DNA of 39,867 nucleotides, taken from the NCBI GenBank assembly GCA_903925285.1, contig CAIYET010000136.1, forward strand, positions 1-39,867. Direction: 5' to 3'. The notes under the pieces were generated by a model that worked only from the letters and a program-made list of their open reading frames with translations, made no database searches and was not told where the DNA came from. Below, piece by piece: positions 17,469 through 27,597 of this stretch. Position 1 is the first letter of the stretch. Every line of letters begins with the position of its first letter. Source of the DNA: Candidatus Hydrogenedentota bacterium. GTDB lineage: Bacteria; Hydrogenedentota; Hydrogenedentia; Hydrogenedentales; SLHB01. A program made the position numbers and the translations under genes.

Positions 17469-19757
17469 GTGGCGATGACAATCTTGGGCATGATGATGTT
17501 GGCGGCGGTCGAGCTGCCGATGGGTTCGGGGCCAGCGCCTGTGGCGTTGCCGCATTTTCCGGATACGGTGCATGCATTGGTGTGGCGGAACTGGCAGGTG
17601 CTGCCGATGGAGCGTCTCGCGGATGCGGTGGGCGCACATGCGGAAGACCTGGTCGGGATCGGCAAGGCGATGGGGTTGACGGGACCTCCGAAGATCTCGG
17701 ACGACCAGTTGCGGCGTTCGGGCACGACAATCATCAAGCGCAATTGGCATCTGCTGCCGTACGACCAGTTGCTCGAAGTCTTGAAGTGGACGCCGGAGGA
17801 ATTGGCGTATACGTTGCGTGAGGACGATTTCCTTTTCATCAAACTGGGTCTGTTGAAGCCGAAGTGTGCGCGCGTCGTGTATGCGCCGCCGGGTGAGAAA
17901 GCCGTTGCGCGAGAGAAGGCGATTGCGGCGGCGGTCAAGGAAGCGTTCCCCGACGGTGTTGGCGAAACGCCCGATCCGCCGCTGGGATTCGTCAAGCAAC
18001 TCTCGTCGCCGTGCCGCGAACAGGCGTTACCGGCGACGGAGTTCAAGTTGACGCCGCGCTACTGTTTTTCGTACTTCGGGCTGACGGGCGACCCGTTTCT
18101 CGCACGTAGCGAGGATATCTATCCCGACGGTTATCTCGCGCGGTTAGCGGCGCGGGGCGTCGATGGGATATGGCTGCAAGGCGTGCTGTTCACGCTGGCA
18201 TCGTTCCCATGGGATCCAGAGCGTAGCGCGCGGTACGAGGAGCGGCTCGAAAACTTGCGTGTGCTTGTCGAGCGCGCCTCGAAATACGGCATCGGCGTGT
18301 ATCTGTACCTCAACGAACCGCGCGCAATGCCGAAGGCGTTCTTCGAGAAGCATCCCGAATTGAAGGGCGTGACGGAAGGCGACTACTCGACGTTGTGTAC
18401 GAGCCATCCGGACGTGCAGAAATACATCCGCGACTCTGTGGCGTCGATCTGCAAAGCCGTGCCGGATTTGCGTGGGTTCTTCTCGATCACGGCGTCGGAA
18501 AACATGACGAACTGCTATAGCCATTACCAGGGCAAGCAATGTCCGCGCTGCAAGGACCGTACGCCGCAGGAGGTCATCTCGGAGGTCATCCGGCTCTATT
18601 ACGAGGGCATCCGGCAGGCTGGCACGAAGACGGAAGTGATCGCGTGGGATTGGGGTTGGCAGGACGAGTGGGCGCTCGAGGCGATCGACGGTTTGCCCAA
18701 AGAGGCCGCGTTCATGAGCGTCAGCGAATGGAGCATCCCGATCGTGCGCGGTGGCATCGCGACCACGATCGGCGAGTATTCGATGAGCGTCATCGGCCCG
18801 GGTCCGCGCGCGCAGAAACATTGGGCGCACGCACGCGAGCGCGGCATGAAAACCATCGCCAAAATCCAGGCGGGCACGACATGGGAATGCGGCGGTGTGC
18901 CGTACATCCCCGTGACGGAAAACGTCGCCAAACACATCGCGAACCTGCGCGACGCGAAACTCGACGGCCTCATGCTGGGTTGGACCCTCGGCGGATACCC
19001 GTCGCCAAACCTCGAAGTCGTCGCCGAGATGACGCGGGTCGTCGATGGGCAACCTGCGCCCACGCCCGACGACGCGATGCAAAAAGTCGCCAAGCGCTGG
19101 TTCGGTGAATCCGCAGGCAGGGCCATGGTCGAGGCGTGGAAAGCATGGAGCGCGGCGTTCCAGGAATTCCCGTTCAACGGCGGACTGGTCTACACCGCGC
19201 CGGTTCACACCGGCCCGTCGAACCTCCTGTGGGAAACACCGACGCATTACGCGGCAACCATGGTGGGGTTCGCGTATGACGATGTCGATACGTGGCGCGC
19301 GATCTATCCCGTGGAGGTCTTCACGGGCCAACTCGAGAAGATTGCGGACGGCTTCGACAAGGGCATCGACGCATTGCGCGAGAAGACGAAGGGGATTGGC
19401 GGCGGTGCGGAACAATACACGGCGTTCGAGCAGGAAGTCGGCGTCGCGACAGCCGTCTCGCTGCACTACCGCAGCGCTGCGAATCAGGCACGGTTCGTCA
19501 TGGCGCGCCGCGGGTTGGAAAAAGCCACGGCGCCGGATGCCGCCAAGCCGCTCATCGACGAATTGGAGCGCCTCGTGAAGAGCGAAATGGACTTGGCCAA
19601 GCGCCTCTACGCGTTGCAGGCAAACGATTCGCGCCTGGGATTCGAGGCGTCGAACCAGTACTTCTACGTGCCGGTGGACTTGGCGGAAAAGGTGTTGAAC
19701 TGCCGCGATCTGCTCGATCGCTGGCTGCCCGAACAACGCAAACGTCTGGGCCTCTAA
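17469..19757 (+). CDS. Large protein of unknown function, possibly a TIM-barrel glycoside hydrolase
   Basis: 762-aa ORF; carbohydrate-active-like central region (DGIWLQGVLFTL, YGIGVYLYLNEPRAMP, FSITASENMTNCYSH, EVIAWDWGWQ); family not certain. Confidence 0.7.
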   Translation: MAMTILGMMMLAAVELPMGSGPAPVALPHFPDTVHALVWRNWQVLPMERLADAVGAHAEDLVGIGKAMGLTGPPKISDDQLRRSGTTIIKRNWHLLPYDQLLEVLKWTPEELAYTLREDDFLFIKLGLLKPKCARVVYAPPGEKAVAREKAIAAAVKEAFPDGVGETPDPPLGFVKQLSSPCREQALPATEFKLTPRYCFSYFGLTGDPFLARSEDIYPDGYLARLAARGVDGIWLQGVLFTLASFPWDPERSARYEERLENLRVLVERASKYGIGVYLYLNEPRAMPKAFFEKHPELKGVTEGDYSTLCTSHPDVQKYIRDSVASICKAVPDLRGFFSITASENMTNCYSHYQGKQCPRCKDRTPQEVISEVIRLYYEGIRQAGTKTEVIAWDWGWQDEWALEAIDGLPKEAAFMSVSEWSIPIVRGGIATTIGEYSMSVIGPGPRAQKHWAHARERGMKTIAKIQAGTTWECGGVPYIPVTENVAKHIANLRDAKLDGLMLGWTLGGYPSPNLEVVAEMTRVVDGQPAPTPDDAMQKVAKRWFGESAGRAMVEAWKAWSAAFQEFPFNGGLVYTAPVHTGPSNLLWETPTHYAATMVGFAYDDVDTWRAIYPVEVFTGQLEKIADGFDKGIDALREKTKGIGGGAEQYTAFEQEVGVATAVSLHYRSAANQARFVMARRGLEKATAPDAAKPLIDELERLVKSEMDLAKRLYALQANDSRLGFEASNQYFYVPVDLAEKVLNCRDLLDRWLPEQRKRLGL

Positions 19758-19918
19758 GCGCCTGAGACTTCCTACAACGACGTATTCATCGGCGCCGTGG
19801 AGCGCCATGGACCGTCCGAAGGTCGTAGAACATGGCATCTATGAAAAGAAGACAGCGCGGAGATCTGGAAGCCCCTTGTTCTCTTCCAAGGGCGGAAATT
19901 TATTCAAACGCCAAGTAG

Positions 19919-19947
19919 TTGAAAATCCGTCGGCAAGAGTGTATAGA
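19919..19947 (+). promoter_or_regulatory. Putative sigma70-type promoter
   Basis: TTGAAA (19919-19924), 17-nt spacer, TATAGA (19942-19947), upstream of the prepilin-like CDS. Confidence 0.5.
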
Positions 19948-19981
19948 GAGTAGTTAATGCTACTAACGGGAGGAATTGTTC

Positions 19982-20950
19982 ATGAGAACCAAAGGTTTCA
20001 CGCTCATCGAGTTGTTAGTCGTCATCGCTATCATCGGAATTCTCGCGGCAATCTTGCTGCCCGCCCTGGCACGCGCCAGAGAATCGGCCCGGCGTTCGTC
20101 TTGCCAGAACAACCTCAAACAAATGGGGATCATCTTCAAGATGTACGCCAACGAAAGCCCCATGCAAAAGTTCCCGCCCATGGGCGGCTACCCGAGTTGG
20201 GACGGTCCGACAGACCCGGATACGGACTGCAACGGCCACTACTCGTATCCCTGCGTTGGCCCATCGGGCAAGGCCATCTATCCGGAATATCTGACCGATA
20301 TCAACGTCCTCAATTGCCCATCCAGCGGTCGGCAGGAAAAAGTCGTTTCGCTGGGAGACAAGATCATCGCGGCGGAGCCAGGCTGCGCGAAATATCGAGG
20401 CGAAATCCCCCAGAGCGACATTAGCTACTTCTATCTCGGATTCGTAATAGACAAGGCAAGCCCGAAGGGAACGACGACTGCCGAAGACCCCACGGTCATG
20501 ATACACAGCATTGCCGGTAAACCGGATATCTATATTACCGATCAAGTATTCAACCTTTACGCTCATGTGGTAAATCAGAACGTAGGTGCGTGGGAACCCG
20601 TACGCGAAAACTGCGATGCCGACGCTCCGCTCGGGGCATTCCCGCTCGTTCCCGCCAATTGCGGCAACGGTGGCAGCGGACGCATCTACCGCTTGCGCGA
20701 GGGCATCGAACGGTTCTTGGTGACGGATATCAACAATCCGGCCGTAACCGCCAGGGCACAAAGCACGATCCTCATCATGTCGGATCTGCTCTCGAACACC
20801 GGGAACGACACGCTTTTCAATCACATACCGGGCGGCTGCAATGTCCTGTATCTCGATGGCCACGTTGAATTTCAGAAGTACGAAGAAACCGGCCAAGCGC
20901 CGGCCAATGGGGTCGTGGCGAATCTGATAGGTGTATTGGCCACCCTGTAA
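19982..20950 (+). CDS. Prepilin-type N-terminal cleavage/methylation domain protein (DUF1559/H-X9-DG-like)
   Basis: [50 protein letters not shown]-terminal [17 protein letters not shown]. Confidence 0.93.
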   Translation: MRTKGFTLIELLVVIAIIGILAAILLPALARARESARRSSCQNNLKQMGIIFKMYANESPMQKFPPMGGYPSWDGPTDPDTDCNGHYSYPCVGPSGKAIYPEYLTDINVLNCPSSGRQEKVVSLGDKIIAAEPGCAKYRGEIPQSDISYFYLGFVIDKASPKGTTTAEDPTVMIHSIAGKPDIYITDQVFNLYAHVVNQNVGAWEPVRENCDADAPLGAFPLVPANCGNGGSGRIYRLREGIERFLVTDINNPAVTARAQSTILIMSDLLSNTGNDTLFNHIPGGCNVLYLDGHVEFQKYEETGQAPANGVVANLIGVLATL

Positions 20951-20964
20951 CGCTCAAGTCGAAC

Positions 20965-20996
20965 GGAGAGGCCTTGGCTGCGGCCTAGGCCTCTCC
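20965..20996. terminator. Shared hairpin between convergent genes
   Basis: GGAGAGGCC-TTGGCTGCGGCCTA-GGCCTCTCC; contains the stop codon of the minus-strand gene. Confidence 0.6.
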
Positions 20997-22499
20997 GAAA
21001 AACGCTATCGCATCCGCGACACGCGGATGCGCACGCAACAGCGCCGAGCAGTCGCGGCGTGTCTTGACCGCCTTGGCGAGCGTGGCCGAGAGGCGTGTGT
21101 CGCCCACAAGAATCGCCCCGGCCAGCGTGTTGTCTTGAAAAAGAAACGCGTAGTAGCCCGTGTCCGTTTCTTCGCGCACGACCGTGAAGCTGCCGTCCGT
21201 GGGCGCGATGGTCCCGATGCTGAACAAGTCGATGCCAAGGACTTTCAACATGTTGGCGCGCGGCAATCCGCCAAACTCGACCGGGCGACCCGCCGCGTTG
21301 AGTCCCGCAATCGAACCTTGGTACCGCGCCGGTTCCCACAGACCGTAAACGACCCCGCGATGTTCCGCAACGTCGCCCACCGCGAAGATGTCCGGGTGCG
21401 ACGTTGCCAGGTGGGCGTCCACGACGACGCCTTGGTTGATTTCGAGACCGGCCTTGCGTGCGAGGTGACTGTTGGGTCGAATGCCGGTCGCGATGACCAC
21501 GCCGGCGGCGGGCAGAAATGTGCCGTCCGCCAGGCGCACGCCATGGACGCGCCCGTCGCCCTCGATAGCCTCCGTCTTTGCTCGATAGCGAACCTCGATG
21601 CCCTTTTCCGTCACGAACGCCTGCAAACGTTCGGCGGCGGGTTTGTCCAATTGGCGCGGCAGAAGCCAGTCGAAATTTTCGATGACCGTTACCCGCACGC
21701 CTCTTTGCGCGAGCGCCCCGGCGGTTTCGAGACCCAGGATCCCGCCGCCGATGACGACCCACGGCGCGGCGGGCCGGATCGCATTCAGAATACGGTCGGC
21801 GTCCTCGCGTGTACGCAACGCCGTCACGCCCTCGAGTGCAACGCCCTCGATCGGTGGAACGAATGGATGCGCGCCGCACGCCAGGATCAGCTTGTCGTAA
21901 GGCTCGGAAGCGCCATCGGCGAGTTGCACAATGTGCGCCTCCGGCTCGATAGCCACCGCCTCTTCGCCCAGCAGGATGCGAATGCCCCGCTCGACGTACC
22001 ACGATTCGGGATGGACCGACAGTTGTTCCGCGCTCACTTCGCCGGCGAGATAACGCGTCAGATTGAGTCGGTAATACGGGAGTACGGACTCTTTGGAGAC
22101 CAGCGCGATGGCGGCGTCCGGGCAAGCGTCGCGGACGGATTCCGCCGCCGCGATGCCCCCAATCCCCCCACCCACGATAACCACGCGACGCGAGCCTGCT
22201 TGCGCGCATGGATGTTTCGCCTCGGCGCTGTCGAACCGCTCGAACTCGTCCGCCGCCGCCCCGCACACGGGACACGCCTCCGGCGGCGCGCCGCCCGAAT
22301 GGATATGTCCGCATATCAGGCAACGCCATTGGTTCGATGTGGGCGCGGATGCCTTTGGCGCCTCAGCCTGCGCCTCGAAATCGGACGCCGCCGCGCCGCA
22401 CACGGGACACGCCTCGGGCGGCGCCGCGCCGCGATGCACATACCCGCACACCGAACACACCCAAGCCATGCCACCCAATTCGCGCAAAGTATCGGTCAT
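20985..22499 (-). CDS. FAD-dependent NAD(P)H oxidoreductase with two N-terminal rubredoxin-like domains
   Basis: WVCSVCGYVHRG...EACPVCGA and WRCLICGHIHSG...EACPVCGA, then RRVVIVGGGIGGIAAAESVR and WVVIGGGILGLETAGALAQRG, IFAVGDVAEH. Confidence 0.92.
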   Translation of the reverse strand: MTDTLRELGGMAWVCSVCGYVHRGAAPPEACPVCGAAASDFEAQAEAPKASAPTSNQWRCLICGHIHSGGAPPEACPVCGAAADEFERFDSAEAKHPCAQAGSRRVVIVGGGIGGIAAAESVRDACPDAAIALVSKESVLPYYRLNLTRYLAGEVSAEQLSVHPESWYVERGIRILLGEEAVAIEPEAHIVQLADGASEPYDKLILACGAHPFVPPIEGVALEGVTALRTREDADRILNAIRPAAPWVVIGGGILGLETAGALAQRGVRVTVIENFDWLLPRQLDKPAAERLQAFVTEKGIEVRYRAKTEAIEGDGRVHGVRLADGTFLPAAGVVIATGIRPNSHLARKAGLEINQGVVVDAHLATSHPDIFAVGDVAEHRGVVYGLWEPARYQGSIAGLNAAGRPVEFGGLPRANMLKVLGIDLFSIGTIAPTDGSFTVVREETDTGYYAFLFQDNTLAGAILVGDTRLSATLAKAVKTRRDCSALLRAHPRVADAIAFFGEA

Positions 22500-22580
22500 T
22501 TAAGCAGATCCCCATGTAACTATCAATGGAAATCGAAATCCGGATCTGAGATCCGAGATCTTGTGAATATAACTCGCATG

Positions 22581-22646
22581 TTCTCGTAGGGAGGGATTGA
22601 TTCCCGCCTCCACAAATCGGCGGGAACTAATCCCGCCCTACGAGAA
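22581..22646. repeat. Imperfect inverted repeat, 28-nt arms
   Basis: TTCTCGTAGGGAGGGATTGATTCCCGCC / GGCGGGAACTAATCCCGCCCTACGAGAA around a 10-nt loop. Confidence 0.8.
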
Positions 22647-22692
22647 CGGTATTTCTTCACAACCTCTGAGATTTGAGATTTCGGAGGCGCGC

Positions 22693-23193
22693 TTACTGGA
22701 CCTCGAAAAAGCGTTCCTTCCCGACGCCGCACACTGGACAGCGATCCGGCGCATTGCCGACGATGGTGTTGCCGCACACGTTGCAGACATGGATCGACGC
22801 CGACGTCAGATCCTTGCTGTCCTCGATCGCCGCCAGCGCATCGCCGTACATACCGTAATGGATTTCCTCGACCGCCATCGCGTTCTTGAAGCTGGCCAAC
22901 CCAGGCTTATTGCCTTCCTTCTCCGCTTCCGCCACGAATTCCGGGTACATTTTTTGGAACTCGTGTCCTTCGCCCGCGATGGCCGCGCGCAGATTGTCCG
23001 CCGTGCTTTTGACGCCGTTCATGACCCGCAGATGCGCGTGGGCATGAACCGTTTCCGCCGCCGCCGCCGCACGGAACAGCTTCGCGATCTGCGGATATCC
23101 TTCCTCGTCCGCCTTCTTCGCAAAGGCCAAATACTTCCGGTTCGCCTGGCTTTCGCCGGCAAACGCCGCCGCAAGATTGTCCATGGTTGCCAT
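22693..23193 (-). CDS. Rubrerythrin
   Basis: NLAAAFAGESQANRKYLAFA, EEGYPQIAKLFRAAAAAETVHA, VEEIHYGMY, C-terminal rubredoxin VCNVCGNTIVGNAPDRCPVCG. Confidence 0.96.
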   Translation of the reverse strand: MATMDNLAAAFAGESQANRKYLAFAKKADEEGYPQIAKLFRAAAAAETVHAHAHLRVMNGVKSTADNLRAAIAGEGHEFQKMYPEFVAEAEKEGNKPGLASFKNAMAVEEIHYGMYGDALAAIEDSKDLTSASIHVCNVCGNTIVGNAPDRCPVCGVGKERFFEVQ

Positions 23194-23414
23194 TATTCAA
23201 TCTCCTCTGTTGTGAAAAACTCAACCAATCATCATGGAAAGATACCGGATTCCCGCGCGAAATGCCAGATCTTGAGGAACCGTTCTTTCTCTTTGCGGAA
23301 AGAGAAGGGACCAAAGAGAAACGAACGCGGGCAAGTCCGACACTTGCATGCGAGGATGGTTTGGCCTATGGTTATCGGACAATCGGCGGCATGGAACTTT
23401 TGGAGAGAATCGCA

Positions 23415-24758
23415 ATGGATACGATGAATCGGCGGACGTTTCTTGGGCGTAGCGGCGCGGCGGCATTGGCGGTAGGCGCGGCGTCGACGTTTTCAATCAA
23501 TGTTTTGGGCGCGAACGAGAAGATCCGCGTCGGGTTGATGGGCGCCGGCGGACGCGGGTCGCAGTTGTTGGAGTGGTTCGCGCAACGTCCGGATGTCGAG
23601 GTCGTCTATGTCGCGGACCCGGACGCGGGGCGTTCTTGGAAGTGCGCCAACCTTATCGAGAAGGCGTCGAAGCCGAAACCCAAGGGAATCCAGGATTTCC
23701 GGCAGATGCTGGACGACAAGGGCGTGGACGCAATCATCAACGCGACGCCGGACCATTGGCATGCCATGGGCACGATCCTCGCCTGTCAGGCAGGCAAGGA
23801 TGTCTATATGGAAAAACCGCTCTCGCACAGCATGTGGGAAGGCCGGAAGATCATCGAAGCCACACGGAAATACAAGCGCATTGTCCAGGTGGGCACGCAG
23901 AACCGCAGCGCAAAGTATTGCCGCGCGGCGCTCGAATTCCTGCGGTCGAAGGATTTCGGCGACATCCATTTCATGCGCGTCATGAACAGCAAACCCCGCA
24001 ATGCCATCGGCAAGTTGCCCGATACCGACGTGCCGGCAGGCATCGACTACGACATGTGGCTCGGCCCGGCGCCGATGCGTCCGTTCAACATGAACCATTT
24101 CCATTACAACTGGCACTGGTTCTGGGCGTATTCGGGCGGCGACATCATCAACGATGGCGTGCATCAGATCGATCTCACGCGGTGGATGTCGGGTCAGACA
24201 TATCCGCTGTCGGTGTCTTCGACCGGCGGCATACACCATTTCGACGACGACCAGGAAACGCCGGACACGCATGTCGTGAACTGGGATTTCGGCAAGATGA
24301 CCGTTGTGTTCGAACAGACCCTGTGGTCGCCGTACATGAAGAAGGTGCCGACGCCCGTACGCGAGGGAGACGGTTTCCCGAACTGGATGTTCACGGGCAC
24401 GCGAATCGAGATCAGCGGTACGAAGCTGTTCATGAACCTCGCGCGGCACGGCGGCGGCTGGCAGGCGTACGACGAGAACTGGAATGTCGTGAAGGAAATG
24501 CACGGCAAGTTCTCGGAATCGAATACGGACCACATCGAAAACTTCCTCGATTGCATCCGCACGCGCAACGAGCCGAACGCGCCCGTCGAGGAAGGCCATC
24601 TCTCGACGGCGTGGTGCCATTACGGCAACATCGCCTATCGCACCGGACGCAAGCTGTTCATCGACCCGAAGACGGAAGGTTTCGTGAACGACGCCGAAGC
24701 CGACGCCCTGCTCAAGCGCAAGTACCGCGAGCCGTGGGTCGTGCCGGAACAGGTGTAG
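23415..24758 (+). CDS. Gfo/Idh/MocA-family oxidoreductase with Tat-type signal
   Basis: MNRRTFLGRSGAAALAVGAAS; IRVGLMGAGGRGSQLL; DVYMEKPLSHSMWEGRKI; start set to 23415. Confidence 0.92.
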   Translation: MDTMNRRTFLGRSGAAALAVGAASTFSINVLGANEKIRVGLMGAGGRGSQLLEWFAQRPDVEVVYVADPDAGRSWKCANLIEKASKPKPKGIQDFRQMLDDKGVDAIINATPDHWHAMGTILACQAGKDVYMEKPLSHSMWEGRKIIEATRKYKRIVQVGTQNRSAKYCRAALEFLRSKDFGDIHFMRVMNSKPRNAIGKLPDTDVPAGIDYDMWLGPAPMRPFNMNHFHYNWHWFWAYSGGDIINDGVHQIDLTRWMSGQTYPLSVSSTGGIHHFDDDQETPDTHVVNWDFGKMTVVFEQTLWSPYMKKVPTPVREGDGFPNWMFTGTRIEISGTKLFMNLARHGGGWQAYDENWNVVKEMHGKFSESNTDHIENFLDCIRTRNEPNAPVEEGHLSTAWCHYGNIAYRTGRKLFIDPKTEGFVNDAEADALLKRKYREPWVVPEQV

Positions 24759-24786
24759 CAATACGCAAAAATGAGGATCCGAACAC

Positions 24787-27225
24787 ATGGCAATAAAGAA
24801 GAAGGCGGCCGCACCCAAACGAACCTCGCAATCGCGTAAGCCCGACAACATGTCGGTCGAGGAATGGCAGATCGCGTTGCGGCGCGAATTCGGACGGCAG
24901 CAGGATTTCCGGTGGCGCAATATCGGGACCGATCCCGTGTTTTCGGAGTTCGCGGTACGCAATCCCGCGTCGGGCGGCGAATATCGCGTCGCGATTCGCG
25001 GGCGGCACGCAGGCGACAATTACTGCTCGTGTCCGGACTTCACCGCGAACACGCTCGGGACGTGCAAGCACGTCGAGTTCGTACTGGGGAAACTCGAGCG
25101 CAAGCGCGGCGGACTCGAGGCGCTCGAGCGGGGATTCTCGGCGTCGTATTCGGAAGTTTTCTTGCGCTACGGCGCGAAACGCGAAGTGGCGTTCCGCGCG
25201 GGCACGGAATGTCCCGAATCCATGCGCAAGGCAGCCTCGAAGTTCTTCGACGCGTCCGGCGTACTGCGCCCAGAGAAGTTGATGGCCTTCGACGACCTCC
25301 TCAAAATCTTGAATGGCAACGGCCACGAGGCGCGCTGCTATGATGACGCGCTCGAGTTCGTGGCGCGCGCGCGGGATCAGGTCCGCTTGCGCGAACGCGT
25401 GGACGAGACGTTTCGCGACGGCATCGAGAGCGCGGCGTTCCGCAAGCTGCTGCGTGTGACGATGTATCCGTACCAACGGGAAGGCGCGCTGTTCGCGGCG
25501 CGCGCGGGGCGCTGTCTCATCGCGGACGACATGGGCCTCGGCAAGACCATCCAGGCAATCGCGGCGGCGGAAATCCTCGCGGGCGCGATGGGTATCGAGC
25601 GCGTACTCGTGGTCATGCCGACTTCGCTCAAGCACCAATGGAAACAGGAAGTCGAGCGATTTACCGGGCGAACGGTGCAGGTCGTCGAAGGGATGCTCTA
25701 CGCACGCCAGGCCTGCTACGAATCGGAATCTTTTTTCAAACTGACAAACTACGACGTCATCCACCGCGACCTCGCGTCAATCCAGCGCTGGGCGCCGGAC
25801 CTCATCATTCTCGATGAAGCACAACGCATCAAGAACTGGCGGACGCGCGCCGCGCGGACGATCAAGAAGCTCGCGTCGCCGTACGCAATCGTGCTGACGG
25901 GCACACCGCTCGAAAACCGTCTCGAAGAACTGCACTCGATCATCGAGTTCGTGGACCGCTTCTGCCTGGGGCCGCTGTTCCGGTTTCTGCACGAACATCA
26001 ACACACCGACGAATGCGGGCGCGTCATCGGATACAAGAACCTCGGCAGCGTGGCGCAGACGCTCAAGTCAATCCTCGTCCGGCGTCTCAAGAAAGACGTG
26101 TTGCTCGAACTTCCCGAGCGGCTCGACAAACAGTTCTTCGTCGAAATGACGCAACAGCAATGGGCGATACATGAAGAGAACCGTGAGACCGTCGCGCGGC
26201 TCGTCGCGAAATGGCGCCGATACCACTTTCTGTCCGAGGCGGACCAGCGCCGGATGACCATCGCGCTGCAATATATGCGTATGGCATGCAACAGCACCTA
26301 TCTGATCGAGCCGAAGGACGATTTCGGCGTCAAGGCCGACGAACTCGTCACGCTGCTCGATGAAATGTTCGAGGACCCGGATACGAAAGCCGTCGTGTTC
26401 AGCCAATGGCTGCGGACGCACGAGTTGATCGAGCGGCGGATCGCGAACCGCACATGGGGCCACGTGCTGTTCCACGGCGGCGTGCCAAGCCCGAAACGCA
26501 AAGAACTGATCCAAAAATTCAAGGAAGACCCGAACTGCCGACTCTTCCTCTCGACGGACGCCGGCGGCCTCGGACTCAACCTCCAAAACGCCAGCGTCGT
26601 CGTCAACATGGACCAGCCGTGGAACCCGGCCGTCCTCGAACAACGAATCGGGCGCGTACACCGGCTCGGACAGCATCGTCCGGTCCGCGTCGTGCATTTC
26701 GTGGCGCAAGGCACCATCGAGCACGGGATGCTCAACATTCTCCAGTTCAAGAAGTCGCTCTTCGCTGGCGCGCTCGACGGTGGGCAGGACGAAGTCTTTC
26801 TCGGCGGCACAAAACTCAAGCGTTTCATGGAATCGGTCGAGAACGTTTCGACCTCGATCCCGAACGCCATGCCCGCACAGGAAACCGACGTCGGCAACAG
26901 CGACGCCGCCGACGCCGCGAAGGAAGTTCCGGAAGAACTCGACCTCGCGGTCGAGGCCAAGCCCGCCGAACCGCGTCCCACGTCGCGCGAGGAGTCCTGG
27001 AATACCTGCCTCAGCGCGGGCACGGCGTTTCTCAAATCGCTCGGCGACGCGCTTACCGCCGCACCCGCGGAAAAGAAAATCGACGCGTTATCGCGCATGC
27101 TGCCGATCGAGCACGATGAGGCCACGGGCCGTTCCTACGTCAAGCTGCCCATGCCGGATCCGGCGATATTGAACGCGGCCCTCGGCGCGCTCGCATCGCT
27201 CGTGGAACGCCTCGCCAAGCCTTGA
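24787..27225 (+). CDS. SNF2-family DEAD/DEAH helicase with N-terminal SWIM zinc finger
   Basis: SWIM YCSCPDFTANTLGTCKH; LIADDMGLGKTIQAIA; ILDEAQRIKN; LTGTPLENR; LEQRIGRVHRLGQHRPVRVVHF. Confidence 0.95.
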   Translation: MAIKKKAAAPKRTSQSRKPDNMSVEEWQIALRREFGRQQDFRWRNIGTDPVFSEFAVRNPASGGEYRVAIRGRHAGDNYCSCPDFTANTLGTCKHVEFVLGKLERKRGGLEALERGFSASYSEVFLRYGAKREVAFRAGTECPESMRKAASKFFDASGVLRPEKLMAFDDLLKILNGNGHEARCYDDALEFVARARDQVRLRERVDETFRDGIESAAFRKLLRVTMYPYQREGALFAARAGRCLIADDMGLGKTIQAIAAAEILAGAMGIERVLVVMPTSLKHQWKQEVERFTGRTVQVVEGMLYARQACYESESFFKLTNYDVIHRDLASIQRWAPDLIILDEAQRIKNWRTRAARTIKKLASPYAIVLTGTPLENRLEELHSIIEFVDRFCLGPLFRFLHEHQHTDECGRVIGYKNLGSVAQTLKSILVRRLKKDVLLELPERLDKQFFVEMTQQQWAIHEENRETVARLVAKWRRYHFLSEADQRRMTIALQYMRMACNSTYLIEPKDDFGVKADELVTLLDEMFEDPDTKAVVFSQWLRTHELIERRIANRTWGHVLFHGGVPSPKRKELIQKFKEDPNCRLFLSTDAGGLGLNLQNASVVVNMDQPWNPAVLEQRIGRVHRLGQHRPVRVVHFVAQGTIEHGMLNILQFKKSLFAGALDGGQDEVFLGGTKLKRFMESVENVSTSIPNAMPAQETDVGNSDAADAAKEVPEELDLAVEAKPAEPRPTSREESWNTCLSAGTAFLKSLGDALTAAPAEKKIDALSRMLPIEHDEATGRSYVKLPMPDPAILNAALGALASLVERLAKP

Positions 27226-27280
27226 GAGTTTGTGCGCACCGCTACGGCATGGTATATTGGTTGGGGTAGGAGAAGCCGCC

Positions 27281-27586
27281 ATGAAGGACGAGGTTCGGAA
27301 GTCTCATACGAAGACCGGAAAGCCGAAGCGGCGGGGTATTGACCTCGGCGGCGTGGACCGGGTTTTGAAATCCGTGAATGTATTCCCGGGAACGTCCGGC
27401 AAGTGGAAAGTGAAAGTGCTCGGGACGGCGGGCGTAAGCCGGATGTTCGCATCCAAGGAAGATGCAGTAGCCTTCGCGCAGAAGGTGGCTCAAGCGAAAG
27501 GGTCCGAGGTGCTCGTCCACAAGAAACTCCCCGTGCTGAAAGTAGCGCCCAGCGAGAGCAACGCCGTCTACATATTGAGCCGTTAG
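27281..27586 (+). CDS. DUF2188-like small protein
   Basis: NVFPGTSGKWKVKVLGTAGVSRMFASKEDAVAFAQKVAQAKGSEVLVHKK resembles DUF2188; ATG at 27281. Confidence 0.65.
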   Translation: MKDEVRKSHTKTGKPKRRGIDLGGVDRVLKSVNVFPGTSGKWKVKVLGTAGVSRMFASKEDAVAFAQKVAQAKGSEVLVHKKLPVLKVAPSESNAVYILSR

Positions 27587-27597
27587 GGTCGGCAGGC

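Noticed and set aside
18144-19838. 564-aa minus-strand ORF
   Set aside because: Antisense to the 762-aa gene; composition typical of GC-rich shadow frames
20931-22589. 552-aa plus-strand ORF
   Set aside because: Antisense to the rubredoxin/oxidoreductase gene, whose motifs are clear
23493-25019. 508-aa minus-strand ORF
   Set aside because: Antisense to the Gfo/Idh/MocA gene and the SNF2 start
24787-27225. SNF2 gene as part of a DISARM-type system
   Set aside because: No methyltransferase, DUF1998 or PLD neighbours seen; kept as an ordinary SNF2/SWIM helicase
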